From assembly GCA_003402315.1 (NCBI GenBank), contig QFXI01000022.1:52410-116409 (forward strand): a stretch of 64,000 nucleotides of DNA, written 5' to 3'. A model generated the notes under the pieces. The model did no database searches and was not told the DNA's origin. It worked only from the letters and a program-made list of their open reading frames with translations. Position numbers and translations under genes: made by a program. Positions 39,232-48,290 of the stretch are shown one piece after another (within the stretch, counting starts at the first letter, position 1; each line of letters opens with the position of its first letter). The DNA is from Candidatus Nitrotoga sp. LAW (GTDB lineage Bacteria; Pseudomonadota; Gammaproteobacteria; Burkholderiales; Gallionellaceae).

Positions 39232-41271
39232 CTAAAACTGCAAATCTCGAGCGGTGAAGGGAACCTTTGGCAATTCACCAAGAATTCGGACAAGAACTGA
39301 ATTCATGGTATTGGGATCGTTATCAAAACCACCGTGGGTATCGCTTTTGGACATTGCGCCGGGTGTGTCTCCCGTCCCTGATATAACGATGCCAGGCAGG
39401 CCATCGACTGGACTATTTAATAAATTCAGTAATTTTTGATCCTCTTCCAGAAATTTTTGCATACCGAGCAAGGGGACTTCCCGAGACCCTTCGAAGGCAT
39501 TGCTGACCAAATAAAGAAGGGATTTTCCGTAAGGGCCGACATCATCGTCAAGCTCTCCGACCTTGCTCAGGATATACATGCTGGGCTTGGGACAGGTCTT
39601 ATCGATTATCTTGGGCAATACTATTTCTTTGAAGAGATCTATCCGAATTGCTGGCGCCATGAATTGAAGCGTTTTCCAGGATATGCCCAGACTGGCCAGT
39701 TGCGTAATGGCATGTGCGGCGAATATGGAACCGGCGCTGTGGCCAACCACATGAAGCTCCCAATCACCTTCCGCTTTCTTGCCTAGGCTTTTTTTCGCTT
39801 CGTTCACATATTTTACCAAGAGCTGCATTGCGCCTGTTTCATGTTTGGAGGCGAGCGCTGCATTTTCCACCATTTCTCCCCACAGTTTTCCACCCGGGTA
39901 AGCTAAGGTTAGCTCAAGCACACGATCCTTCGCCTCGCGCAGGTGATCCAGAAATGCGCCGCCCGCCCGTTCATCAGCCGCAGCGAACTGATCCTTGAGA
40001 ATGTTCTTGATAGTATTGAACCAATCGCTCTCCCACATAATGTGTAGCGGATAAATTTCGTTAGCAAGACAAACGTCACGGAAAGCGATGATTCTTTTGG
40101 CTACATCCTCTTCGCCATTCAAACCACCATGAAGGTATAGCATCACCCGTCGTTTCGCCCAATCCTTGGTCTTGGCCGGAATTGTTTCCAGAAATAATCT
40201 TTTTAAGTCTTCTTCCGTGGTCCAGTAATTACCTTGGTCAGAGAGCTTGCCGTTGTTTTCAACATCAATTACATATGGCCGAATTTCGTTTAAAGGGATA
40301 ACTTGTCCCGCGCGGAAAGTTCCGCTTGTGACATCCGCCGCGCCCTGGGCCCACAGATCCGCCTTGACCGGCACGCCAAGCTGCGCGACCCAAACATCGG
40401 TAGCGTGAATCATGAAGTCTTCATATGGCAATAAGGCAAACCCATTTTTGCCCCAGCCCTCTCCCCATGAATTCTGGATGATGAAACCTTGGGAGGTATA
40501 GCCGACCAGGGCTATCGCATGTCCACCATCCGCGTTGCCCTTACGCTCAATCACGGGGATTTTAATTTTTTGGGCTTTGCTGCCGACACCCGCTTTGAGT
40601 GAAACGGTGGATGGACCAGGCTGCCCCCATCCGGCATGCACCATTAATGTGGCGTACACGATGCCGACTTCATGAATGGCCGCATGTACATGGCGAACTT
40701 GCCTGAAATCAACCCGATAATAAGCGCCACCTGGTGTCAGGGTTGCTTCATCGGCACGCTTTTGATCAAAATTGTCCGCACCATGCAGATCGTGAGGCCA
40801 GAGTTTTTCAGTACATACGCCGTGGCGTTCCCAACCTTTCATGGCGCCCCGCGCCGAGGATCCAGAATAGTTTTCTCCCGGCCATTCATCATAGCGGCGG
40901 GCAAGTTCATAAATCATGCGCGGACTGATGCGACGCTTTAACTTGCGTTGATGCAGTAAGAAATTGATCACTGCCGCAAGGGCGAAACCCGTGCACGCAC
41001 CTTCCGTGCCCTGATTAAGAATGGCTGGAACAGCATGAATATTAACCACCTCGTCTGGCAGAGCACGCAGCGTAGGCAGATATTCCCAGTCTTTAAGATC
41101 AATCTTGTCAGGAAACGCATCCAGCGTTCTGCTAATTTTTTTCGCTACACTTCTTTCATCCGGCTTTTCACGTCTCGATTCGGATTCTGGCCGCGTGGTT
41201 TTCGGGGCAGATTCTTTGGCTACTGATGCTACAGATTGGGGCGCTTTGGTGACGGCACGTTTCTTTGCCAT
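39232..41271 (-). CDS. Papain-like C1 peptidase fused to alpha/beta hydrolase
   Basis: A 679-residue two-domain protein. After a basic Ala/Lys-rich start, residues about 60-300 are a papain-like peptidase: VPAILNQGTEGACTGFALA (nucleophile Cys93), DGGHAIALVGY (His251) and IIQNSWGEGWGKNG (Asn267). From about 370 a second domain shows an alpha/beta hydrolase: RRVMLYLHGGLNG, ELHVVGHSAGSIFAAHA (Ser512) and a late His in SDTHGGFDND. No signal peptide is seen. The ATG at 41271 has AGGAGA upstream and decides the start. Both catalytic sets look intact. Role unknown; an effector or toxin is one possibility. Confidence 0.8.
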   Translation of the reverse strand: MAKKRAVTKAPQSVASVAKESAPKTTRPESESRREKPDERSVAKKISRTLDAFPDKIDLKDWEYLPTLRALPDEVVNIHAVPAILNQGTEGACTGFALAAVINFLLHQRKLKRRISPRMIYELARRYDEWPGENYSGSSARGAMKGWERHGVCTEKLWPHDLHGADNFDQKRADEATLTPGGAYYRVDFRQVRHVHAAIHEVGIVYATLMVHAGWGQPGPSTVSLKAGVGSKAQKIKIPVIERKGNADGGHAIALVGYTSQGFIIQNSWGEGWGKNGFALLPYEDFMIHATDVWVAQLGVPVKADLWAQGAADVTSGTFRAGQVIPLNEIRPYVIDVENNGKLSDQGNYWTTEEDLKRLFLETIPAKTKDWAKRRVMLYLHGGLNGEEDVAKRIIAFRDVCLANEIYPLHIMWESDWFNTIKNILKDQFAAADERAGGAFLDHLREAKDRVLELTLAYPGGKLWGEMVENAALASKHETGAMQLLVKYVNEAKKSLGKKAEGDWELHVVGHSAGSIFAAHAITQLASLGISWKTLQFMAPAIRIDLFKEIVLPKIIDKTCPKPSMYILSKVGELDDDVGPYGKSLLYLVSNAFEGSREVPLLGMQKFLEEDQKLLNLLNSPVDGLPGIVISGTGDTPGAMSKSDTHGGFDNDPNTMNSVLVRILGELPKVPFTARDLQF

Positions 41272-41534
41272 GGGTACTCTCCTGTTTATAGGGTCACGCT
41301 CACACTTAAGGTAACCCCAACCATCAAGTTGGGGAGAAGACAAAATCAGCTTGCAGTGCTTGTTTGTTAACTGTCAGGGATGACGTGTAGCGGGATAATT
41401 TTCTAAGATCATCATAGATCGGCAGCTATAAAAAAGAGAATAAGCAATTTCCTTATTTTGATTTGTAAGCGCTCTTGCGGAGAGTTTCAATAATTAGCCA
41501 TCTCCTAAAGATGGTATGCAACAAATATTTGTTA

Positions 41535-42782
41535 TTAACAAAAAAGTTTTTCGCCGGCAAACAACTGCTGCACTGTTTCGCGTTCACGGATAAGTTGCAT
41601 GACTTCACCAGCCACCATCACTTCGGCTGCGCGTGGGCGCGTGTTGTAGTTTGAACTCATACTCATGCCATACGCGCCGGCCGACATTACCGCAACCAGA
41701 TCACCCTGCGAGATAGCCAGTTGACGGGCATTTCCAATGAAGTCGCCAGTTTCGCATACCGGCCCCACCACTTCATATTGTTGCGCTGGCATATCACCTA
41801 GTTGCACTGGCTGGATATGATGATAGGCATCGTACAAGGCTGGACGCATGAGATCGTTCATCGCCGCATCGACGATGGCGAAGTGTTTTTCTTCGCCATG
41901 TTTGAGATATTCAACCCTGGTCAGTAGCACGCCGGCATTGCCAACCAGCACCCGTCCCGGCTCAATAATAATTTTTTCGCTGCGTCCCCGCAGGGCACTC
42001 AGTAGTGCACTGGCATAATCGGCAATGGCAGGCGGAGCCTCGTCCAGATAGCGGATGCCTAGCCCACCGCCCAGATCGAGATGCTCAAGGCGAATTCCCT
42101 CACTTGCCAGCGCGTTTACCAGCACCAGCATTTTTTCTGTCGCTGCGATAAATGGGCTAATTTCGGTCAATTGCGAACCGATGTGGCAATCCATGCCAAC
42201 CACACGCAGATGCAGTAACCCGCTCGCCTTGCGGTATAACGCCAGCGACTCCGTATAGGCGACGCCAAACTTGTTTTGTTTCAAGCCAGTGGAGATGTAG
42301 GGATGCGTCTTGGCATCCACGTCTGGATTCACGCGCAAGCTTACCGGTGCTACCTTGTTTATTCGTCCGGCCACTTCATTCAGGCGTGTGAGTTCCGCTT
42401 CCGATTCCACGTTAAAACACAGAATGCCCGCTTCCAAGGCCAGCTGCATTTCTGCCACTGTTTTGCCCACACCGGAGAACACCACTTTATTCGCTGCGCC
42501 CCCAGCCGCCAGCACACGCTGTAATTCGCCACCGGAAACGATATCAAAGCCGGCGCCTAACTTGGCGAACAGATTCAAAATGGCGATATTAGGGTTGGCC
42601 TTTACCGCGTAGCAGATCAGATGCTCGCGCTCTTTGAGCGCCTCAGCAAATTGGCGATAACTATCGGTTAACGCACCGTGTGAGTACACATAGCATGGCG
42701 TACCAAATCGCTGTGCGATATCAGCCAGGGGTACTTGTTCGGCATAAAGCTGGTTACGCTGGTATTTAAAATAATCGGTCAT
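41535..42782 (-). CDS. lysA: Diaminopimelate decarboxylase
   Basis: Last enzyme of lysine synthesis: decarboxylates meso-diaminopimelate with PLP. 415 residues, with the PLP lysine in ICYAVKANPNIAIL, FDIVSGGELQRVL, VSLRVNPDVDAKTHPYISTGL, the glycine loop LDLGGGLGI, IIEPGRVLVGNAG, and VGPVCETGDFI. It follows lptM by 2 bases, the usual arrangement in betaproteobacteria. Confidence 0.97.
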   Translation of the reverse strand: MTDYFKYQRNQLYAEQVPLADIAQRFGTPCYVYSHGALTDSYRQFAEALKEREHLICYAVKANPNIAILNLFAKLGAGFDIVSGGELQRVLAAGGAANKVVFSGVGKTVAEMQLALEAGILCFNVESEAELTRLNEVAGRINKVAPVSLRVNPDVDAKTHPYISTGLKQNKFGVAYTESLALYRKASGLLHLRVVGMDCHIGSQLTEISPFIAATEKMLVLVNALASEGIRLEHLDLGGGLGIRYLDEAPPAIADYASALLSALRGRSEKIIIEPGRVLVGNAGVLLTRVEYLKHGEEKHFAIVDAAMNDLMRPALYDAYHHIQPVQLGDMPAQQYEVVGPVCETGDFIGNARQLAISQGDLVAVMSAGAYGMSMSSNYNTRPRAAEVMVAGEVMQLIRERETVQQLFAGEKLFC

Positions 42783-42784
42783 GG

Positions 42785-42907
42785 CTATTTATTTTGATCA
42801 GGAAGTGGCTGGATTGCAGGCTGCGCCGGTGGCAAAAATAACGGCCCCTTGTGCCCACAGCTTTGTACCAGAAGTGCCAGCAGCACCATAATACCGGTCA
42901 TACGCAT
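42785..42907 (-). CDS. lptM: LPS translocon lipoprotein LptM (YifL-like)
   Basis: A 40-residue lipoprotein: MRMTGIMVLLALLVQSC signal with the lipobox VQSC (Cys17), then CGHKGPLFLPP, the hallmark of the YifL/LptM family. In E. coli LptM assists assembly of the LptD outer-membrane translocon. The position immediately before lysA is the conserved genomic context. A second possible start is the ATG two codons downstream. Confidence 0.92.
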   Translation of the reverse strand: MRMTGIMVLLALLVQSCGHKGPLFLPPAQPAIQPLPDQNK

Positions 42908-43067
42908 AATTGTATTCTCACTAAAATGGAACAAAACGAGATTATAAAGGCAAGACTCGAAGTGACTGAAATTGAATTTTATTAACGCGCCGAAGTGGCT
43001 GTCGCAAGATCGCAGCTTTCATCAAAGATTGATTAAAACTACATACTTCGTTAAGCAGTGCAGTAGG

Positions 43068-43089
43068 GTGGGCGCGTTTTTGTGCCCAC
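43068..43089. repeat. REP-like hairpin beside the RAYT gene
   Basis: GTGGGC(GC) and (GT)GCCCAC form an 8-bp stem (one G-U pair) around a T-rich loop, 11 bases after the transposase stop. The GTAGGGTGGGC...GCCCACGC layout is typical of REP elements next to their transposase genes. Only this copy is evident in the window. Confidence 0.6.
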
Positions 43090-43099
43090 GCGGGCAGCG

Positions 43100-43642
43100 T
43101 TAATCATACCCCAGCACAGCACTTTCCATCGCAACAGCCCAGTCAGGCGCATAGACCCCATCACGCACATGGCGGTGAAATGTCGAATGAGGCAAATCAA
43201 CCGCACGTTGACCATGCCCGTGTTTAACCGGGTTGAAATGAATGTAATCGACATGGCGGGCAAAATCATTTTCATCACGAATTTGGTGTTCCCAGAATCG
43301 CCGTTGCCAGATAGTCGATTCGCGATGTTTGAGTTTTGACGCAGTCACCCAGTCGGCACGACGATAATCTTCTCTGCAGGCCAAAGAAACCGCTCGCTTG
43401 ATCATCATCCAACGGGTGGAAAAATCGGCATCACCGTTAGGTAATGTCCACAAGCAATGTAAATGGTCAGGCAATAATACCCATGCATCAATGACGAAAC
43501 GACGCGCCACACGTACCGTTTCGATTGCAGCGCGCAAGGCGTTACGAATCGCTTCGTCACATAGAATCGGCTGCCGCCGGTAAGCGACCACCGTAAAGAA
43601 ATAGCTTGAGCCGGTAGCCTTTGCGCGGCGATAACGTGACAT
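43100..43642 (-). CDS. REP-associated tyrosine transposase
   Basis: A 180-residue Y1-type single-strand transposase (RAYT, Transposase_17): starts YRRAKATGSSYFFTVVAYRRQPIL, contains the metal-binding histidines in LPDHLHCLWTLP, and the catalytic tyrosine in HVDYIHFNPVKHG. Family members are domesticated IS200/IS605 relatives that spread REP hairpins in the genome. Intact, with a REP-like hairpin right after its stop. Confidence 0.93.
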   Translation of the reverse strand: MSRYRRAKATGSSYFFTVVAYRRQPILCDEAIRNALRAAIETVRVARRFVIDAWVLLPDHLHCLWTLPNGDADFSTRWMMIKRAVSLACREDYRRADWVTASKLKHRESTIWQRRFWEHQIRDENDFARHVDYIHFNPVKHGHGQRAVDLPHSTFHRHVRDGVYAPDWAVAMESAVLGYD

Positions 43643-43815
43643 AGTTGTCTATTCCAAAATGACGAATCTACATGGCTACCGCCAACCCACATGGAATCAA
43701 GTCGACAACCATAACTGTATTAAATTTTAATTTATATACAGTTAGTTATGATATGTTAATATTGTACTCACTTTCTGTAAGGTAGAATTCAAGCATTCTA
43801 TTGGGGAGTTTACCT

Positions 43816-44430
43816 TTGCTAGTTTTGATTGATGAAAGTGGGGATGCAGGCTTCAAGCTGGCGCGTGGCTCAACGCAGCACTTTATAGTTGCAATGGTCA
43901 TTTTCGATGACTTCAAGGAAGCAGAACGAGCAAGCGATATCATCGAAGCGGCGCGTACTACATTGCGAATCAGAACCGAATTCAAATTCAACAAATGTTC
44001 AGGCCAAGTAAAAGACGGTTTTTTCGCCATGGTCGCGCCCTGCAAGTTCACAGTGCGAGCCATCGTTGTGGACAAAGCCAAGATATACAGCGAAAATCTG
44101 CGTGAGCACAAGGAAATGTTCTATAACTTTTTCGTCAAATCGTTGCTTCAGCACGATCATAATGCGCTGGTTGGTGCACGGGTAAAAATCGACGGTAGTG
44201 GAGACCGTGAGTTCAAGCGGGAATTAGCCGCTTACCTCAAGCGTGAATCAACGGGAGGGAAAATTGTCAGCGTGAAATTTGTTGAATCACACCGGGATAA
44301 TCTGATTCAGCTGGCTGACATGGTAGCCGGTGCCATTGCGAGATCGTACCGGGTAGACGACAGAAACGAACCTGACCGTTGGCGCAAGATGCTCAACAAC
44401 AAGGTTCGTAATGTCTGGAATTTTAGCTAG
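43816..44430 (+). CDS. DUF3800 protein
   Basis: A protein of about 204 residues of the DUF3800 family: it opens with LLVLIDESGDAGFKL and ends LADMVAGAIARSYR, with acidic residues spaced as in an RNase H-like fold. No ATG lies near the conserved start. A TTG at 43816 is 7 bases after GGGGAG and is the best start; a TTG at 43801 is the alternative. DUF3800 genes are common in genome islands and defence regions, with unknown function. The GC content and the surroundings (REP transposase, toxin-antitoxin, IS) point to accessory DNA. Confidence 0.8.
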   Translation: MLVLIDESGDAGFKLARGSTQHFIVAMVIFDDFKEAERASDIIEAARTTLRIRTEFKFNKCSGQVKDGFFAMVAPCKFTVRAIVVDKAKIYSENLREHKEMFYNFFVKSLLQHDHNALVGARVKIDGSGDREFKRELAAYLKRESTGGKIVSVKFVESHRDNLIQLADMVAGAIARSYRVDDRNEPDRWRKMLNNKVRNVWNFS

Positions 44431-44647
44431 CAGACGCTAACAGAAGGAATAAGGCCGTCCTCGCGCCCTAGACTGGAGATTACCAGCCAAGCTCACCATA
44501 CGGTGACGATTCGGAACGCGGGGACTAGGTGCGCGTATTATGGGGTAGATGTTTAGTAAAAGTAAACCCCCTGTTTAGAATCGCCATTCCCACGACCCCA
44601 TTTAATCCAATTATTCTCGAAACTTCCTCCTACCCCGATTGGGCGTC

Positions 44648-44902
44648 TCAGTAGTGGAAACGTAACTGAGCAATCATCAATGCATCACCCTCTATGCAAT
44701 ACACCATGCGATGCTCATCCGTAATTCGGCGTGACCAGAACCCTGAAAGAGCATGCTTCAATTGTTCGGGTTTGCCGATTCCCGCGAAGGGCTCGCGCTG
44801 TGTCTCACGTATCAGCTTGTTGATTCGTTCGGCCATATGCTTGTCTTGCTTCTGCCAATATAGATAGTCTTCCCATGCATCATCAGCGAAGATCAGCCTC
44901 AC
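44648..44902 (-). CDS. yoeB: YoeB-type mRNA interferase toxin
   Basis: An 84-residue RelE/YoeB-like toxin that cleaves mRNA on the ribosome. The family is clear from IFADDAWEDYLYWQKQD, FAGIGKPEQLKHALSGFWSRRI, and the active-site end TDEHRMVYCIEG...QLRFHY with catalytic Glu/Arg/His and the C-terminal Tyr. It overlaps the antitoxin gene by four bases and is cotranscribed with it. Confidence 0.95.
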   Translation of the reverse strand: MRLIFADDAWEDYLYWQKQDKHMAERINKLIRETQREPFAGIGKPEQLKHALSGFWSRRITDEHRMVYCIEGDALMIAQLRFHY

Positions 44903-45150
44903 TTCACCAATTTCCGTTCAACGCCTTTCCCGTTATTTAGTTGCGCGATGGCAGCGAGAAGGCGCCTGGCGTTGACCGGGGTGCGCAAGAGGTAGGCGGT
45001 TTCCTCCAGCGACTTGTAGTCTTCGAGCGAGAGCATCACGACGGATTGTTCTCCATTGCGGGTAATGATCAACGGTTCGTGATCGTTGCAAACGCGGTCC
45101 ATGGCGCTCGCGAGATTTGCACGAACGGTGGTATAGGTAATCGCATCCAT
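44899..45150 (-). CDS. yefM: YefM/Phd-family antitoxin
   Basis: An 83-residue antitoxin: AITYTTVRANLASAMDRV, then HEPLIITRNGEQSVVMLSLEDYKSLEETAYLL, the standard YefM/Phd DNA-binding and dimer part. The C-terminus (LLAAIAQLNNGKGVERKLVK) is the flexible toxin-binding tail. It precedes and overlaps yoeB. An operator palindrome lies 11-40 bases upstream, as expected for autoregulation. Confidence 0.95.
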   Translation of the reverse strand: MDAITYTTVRANLASAMDRVCNDHEPLIITRNGEQSVVMLSLEDYKSLEETAYLLRTPVNARRLLAAIAQLNNGKGVERKLVK

Positions 45151-45160
45151 AACAAGCCTC

Positions 45161-45190
45161 CAAATATGTACGTGTTACTGTACATATTTG
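45161..45190. promoter_or_regulatory. yefM-yoeB operator palindrome
   Basis: Perfect 11-bp inverted repeat CAAATATGTAC / GTACATATTTG with an 8-base spacer, 11 bases upstream of the yefM start. Each arm contains TGTAC, the core half of the TGTACA elements known for YefM-YoeB operators. Autorepression by the YefM/YoeB complex is the inference. Confidence 0.75.
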
Positions 45191-45263
45191 ACGGTGGCTT
45201 GTCTAGCGCGCTGGTGCGGACGCGCCGATAAGTACTCTGCGTTTGGCTGACCTCGTACGCTTC

Positions 45264-45701
45264 TCAATTAGAGCTGCTGAAACAAAGAGCGAAGATCCCC
45301 AAGGCCATTGCGGCAATTCCCAAGGCGGGTATCATCCAGTCGCCCCTGGCCAGGCCGGGCTCAAGTGTGGCTTGATCAGGTTGATCCGGGTTGTAATACA
45401 CGGATACTTTGGCACCGGCAGGGTATTTTTTGGCATAGCTGGCGGCGAGCTCCGGTGATGGGTTGATACCATCTGGAAATTCCAGTGTGCGCTGATAAAT
45501 ATGCGCAGCCACTGTGTAGCTGAACTGAATGTGTGGCAGCAGGTCGTTAGCTTCTGACGTGGACGCGGATTGTTCAATGACGCCTTCCACCATGGGCCAG
45601 CGCAGCGTTTTTCGTGCCTTGGCAAAAATAATCCAGCCCCATAGTACGGCACCAAACCCGCCGATGATGAAGAGGCCGAGAATGATCGCATAGTAATTCA
45701 A
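45264..45701 (-). CDS. DUF3592 membrane protein
   Basis: Probably 145 residues from a TTG start at 45701, which has GGAGA 7 bases upstream; the longer frame to 45797 has no support. Layout: one N-terminal membrane helix (YYAIILGLFIIGGFGAVLWGW), a DUF3592 domain (WPMVEGVIEQSASTSE, FSYTVAAHIYQ, KKYPAGAKVSVYYNPDQPDQATLEPGL), and a second helix near the C-terminus. Function unknown. Confidence 0.8.
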   Translation of the reverse strand: MNYYAIILGLFIIGGFGAVLWGWIIFAKARKTLRWPMVEGVIEQSASTSEANDLLPHIQFSYTVAAHIYQRTLEFPDGINPSPELAASYAKKYPAGAKVSVYYNPDQPDQATLEPGLARGDWMIPALGIAAMALGIFALCFSSSN

Positions 45702-45835
45702 TTTTGAATCTCCATTTTGAGTTATGGCGTTGGTGGTGGGAAAAGGGGGATACATTTCGTAGCGTGCATTATGACAGGCCTGTCTCAGCCTTTGCATGGG
45801 ATTGGAGTCAGACTAGTGGTATGGCATTAAGGTCA

Positions 45836-46076
45836 GTTCTAACAATCCAGTATTTTGATTGAATGTTAGAACTCGTATATTGACGCTGTCGACTCAACAT
45901 TATGCAATGACAATGTTGAGCAGGCTGGGCAACATGACATCGGCAAGAGTTTAAGCGGTTAAGCTTGTGGGTCAGATAGGTGCGGTTGCCCATTTCTCGT
46001 TCAATCAGACCGAACGGTAACTTGGGCCGTGCTGCTGAAATGCAGCCAGAGCCAGCATACGAGGAGGGTATGAACG
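45836..46076 (+). ncRNA. IS110 left end, candidate bridge RNA
   Basis: The 240 bases before the transposase carry two strong stem-loops: GTTCTAACA (45836-45844) with TGTTAGAAC (45864-45872), and CTCAACATT (45893-45901) with AATGTTGAG (45912-45920). IS110-family elements encode a structured bridge RNA in this position, which pairs with target and donor DNA to direct insertion. The exact ends and guide loops are not determinable by eye. Confidence 0.45.
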
Positions 46077-47046
46077 ATGAACGAACAAGCCACCTGCGTT
46101 GTTGGAATTGACGTATCCAAGCGCAAGCTTGACATAGCTTTACTTGCCAACAGCAAGATTAAATCAAAAGTTTTTGATAACACGGTCACAGGTCATCGTG
46201 AGCTTGTGCAATGGTTGCTTGAACGAGGGACCGAACAGCAGCGTACCCACATTTGCATGGAAGCGACCGGACCTTACAGCGAAGCCGTGGGCCATTGCTT
46301 TGGTTGAATCGGGCTGGCACATCAGCGTAGTCAGCCCGGCGCGCATCAAAGGCTTTGCTCAGGGAGAACTGGCGCGTAACAAAACAGATCGTGCCGATGC
46401 CTCACTGTTGGCACGCTTTTGTGCGGCTATGCGTCCCAGTCTGTGGGCACCGCCTCCCACCGAGTGGCGCGAACTGCGCGGATGGGTTGATCGACTGCAA
46501 GCACTCAAGAATATGTATCAACAGGAGAGTAATCGGCTGGAAGCGCACACGGCAACTGGGCAAGCATCCTTGATTAAATCGGTACAAACCCATCTGGATT
46601 GGCTCGCGCAACAAATCGGAGCGCTGAAGCACGATATTGATGACCACATCAATCGACATCCAGAGCTTAAACACGATGCCGAATTACTGCACAGCATCCC
46701 AGGTATTGGCAGTACCACGGTCACCAAGGTGCTGGCTTACACAGGTGATGTGCGGCATTTTACAAATGCCAAGGCGCTGGTGGCATTCATCGGAGTTACA
46801 CCACGGCAGCGTTTGTCAGGCAGTTCGGTCAAAGGTCGAACCATGATGAGTCGTACCGGCCATGCAGATTTGCGACGGGCTTTGTATATGCCGGGATTGG
46901 TAGCGCGCAGGCACAATCCAGTTCTACGGGCTTTCGGAGACAGGTTGAGTACTACCGGGCTGGCACCTAGGGCGGTGGCGGGGGCGGTGATGCGCAAACT
47001 GGCACATCTTACTTTACGGGGTGATCAAATCGGGGCAGCCATTTGA
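46077..47046 (+). mobile_element. IS110-family transposase, frameshifted
   Basis: The N-terminal part (46077-46307) begins MNEQATCVVGIDVSKRKLDIAL, the RuvC-like DEDD catalytic start. Near 46296-46300 the frame changes by one base. The rest continues in the next frame as LVESGWHISVVSPARIKGFAQGEL, RNKTDRADASLLARF, then the C-terminal IPGIGSTTVTKVLAYTGD, IGVTPRQRLSGSS, RTGHADLRRALYMPG. Removing one T from the TTT in GCTTTGG restores a 323-codon gene ending at 47046. The element is inactive unless the shift is a sequencing error or is bypassed. Other IS110 members lie outside the window, so the element ends are not defined. Confidence 0.9.
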
Positions 47047-47138
47047 CGTCAGTTTTGCAGGCCGCAATCTTGACTTTCAAGACGGTATCTGACCTGTTGA
47101 CCTCAATTGCCCGGTCCCCAATGCCCGTTAGTCGTGAA

Positions 47139-47189
47139 GATTGGGAACTAGAAATTGGCAATAAGTGGTCAAGTTTTCAATTCCCAATC
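47139..47189. terminator. Inverted repeat downstream of ppiB
   Basis: GATTGGGAA (47139-47147) and TTCCCAATC (47181-47189) form a 9-bp perfect stem with a long loop, just beyond the ppiB stop. It has no clean T-run. It may act as a terminator, or it may be an end of the neighbouring IS. Confidence 0.3.
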
Positions 47190-47203
47190 GCCCCTCTCGC
47201 ACT

Positions 47204-47686
47204 TTACTCTTCGCTGATCTCCACCTTGGTCATCACGTCGCCTTGATTAATGGCATTGACCGCATCCATGCCTTCGATCACTTTGCCAAAAACCGTGTGC
47301 TTGCCATCCAAGTGGGGCTGGGGTCCGTGGGTAATAAAGAATTGGCTGCCATTACTGTTAGGGCCGGAGTTGGCCATGGAAAGATATCCGGTGCCATGTT
47401 TGAGCGGATTGCCACTGGTTTCATCTTCAAACTTGTAGCCTGGCCCGCCTCGTCCGCTACCAGTGGGATCGCCGCCCTGGATCATAAAATCCCTGATCAC
47501 GCGGTGGAAGATGAGGCCATCGTAAAAACCTTCACGCGCCAGGAAAACAAAATTGTTCACAGTCTTGGGAGCATGTTGCGGATAAAGCTCAATCGTAATG
47601 TTCCCGCGCTCGGTTGCCACGGTAGCTGTGTATTTTTTATTAGGGTCAATTAGCATTACAGGAGGGGTTGCCCATTGTTTTGACAT
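47204..47686 (-). CDS. ppiB: Peptidyl-prolyl cis-trans isomerase (cyclophilin)
   Basis: A 160-residue cytoplasmic cyclophilin: [73 protein letters not shown] and [11 protein letters not shown]. The active-site Arg (FHRV), Gln/Phe and His residues are all present. No signal peptide. Upstream of it (same strand) is dsbB. Confidence 0.96.
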   Translation of the reverse strand: MSKQWATPPVMLIDPNKKYTATVATERGNITIELYPQHAPKTVNNFVFLAREGFYDGLIFHRVIRDFMIQGGDPTGSGRGGPGYKFEDETSGNPLKHGTGYLSMANSGPNSNGSQFFITHGPQPHLDGKHTVFGKVIEGMDAVNAINQGDVMTKVEISEE

Positions 47687-47774
47687 TTTTTGGTTCCTTT
47701 GGTTTGTCTTGAAAAAAGTTAAAAGTTAAAAAATCACTAGCAGATACTTAGCATCAGTATTATTGACGAAGACG

Positions 47775-48290
47775 TTAGATCGGCTTTCTAAGTGCAATCA
47801 GCACCGCCCACGCCCCCAAGAGTAAATACAAAAACAGGGACCATTCTGGGATGCCCAAGCCAAGGAAAGTCCAACCTTTGGCGGCACATTCACCGGAGCC
47901 GTGCATGAGTTCCTGCCACACTTCTGCCATAGGGAAGTTTCCCAGCATGTACTCCAGGCCTGGACCGCAGGCAGGCACTTGGTCTTTGGGCAAATGCTGA
48001 AGCCATATATGGCGACTAGCAGTACTCACACCACTCACTGCCAATAAAACTATCAATGCTCCATACACTTTCGTACCGCTACGTTTGGGGTTATGTAGCG
48101 TGGCAATAGCAAACAGAACTAGCATAGCAATGAAGATGAAGCGCTGGATCATGCATAAAGGGCAGGGCTCTTGATGCAGAACGTATTGCAGGTAGAGCGC
48201 TGTACCGAACACCCCGGCGATAACCAACGTCCCGGCCAGATATAGCCAGCGGTTTGAAAGGGTGCGCCACAGACTATAAATTTTCATCAC
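47775..48290 (-). CDS. dsbB: Disulfide bond formation protein B
   Basis: A 171-residue inner-membrane protein of four helices that re-oxidises DsbA and passes electrons to quinone. Both cysteine pairs are visible: CPLCMIQR in the first loop, and [11 protein letters not shown] with [10 protein letters not shown] in the second. The start overlaps the end of the upstream desulfurase gene by 17 bases, so it is likely translated from the same message. Confidence 0.94.
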   Translation of the reverse strand: MMKIYSLWRTLSNRWLYLAGTLVIAGVFGTALYLQYVLHQEPCPLCMIQRFIFIAMLVLFAIATLHNPKRSGTKVYGALIVLLAVSGVSTASRHIWLQHLPKDQVPACGPGLEYMLGNFPMAEVWQELMHGSGECAAKGWTFLGLGIPEWSLFLYLLLGAWAVLIALRKPI

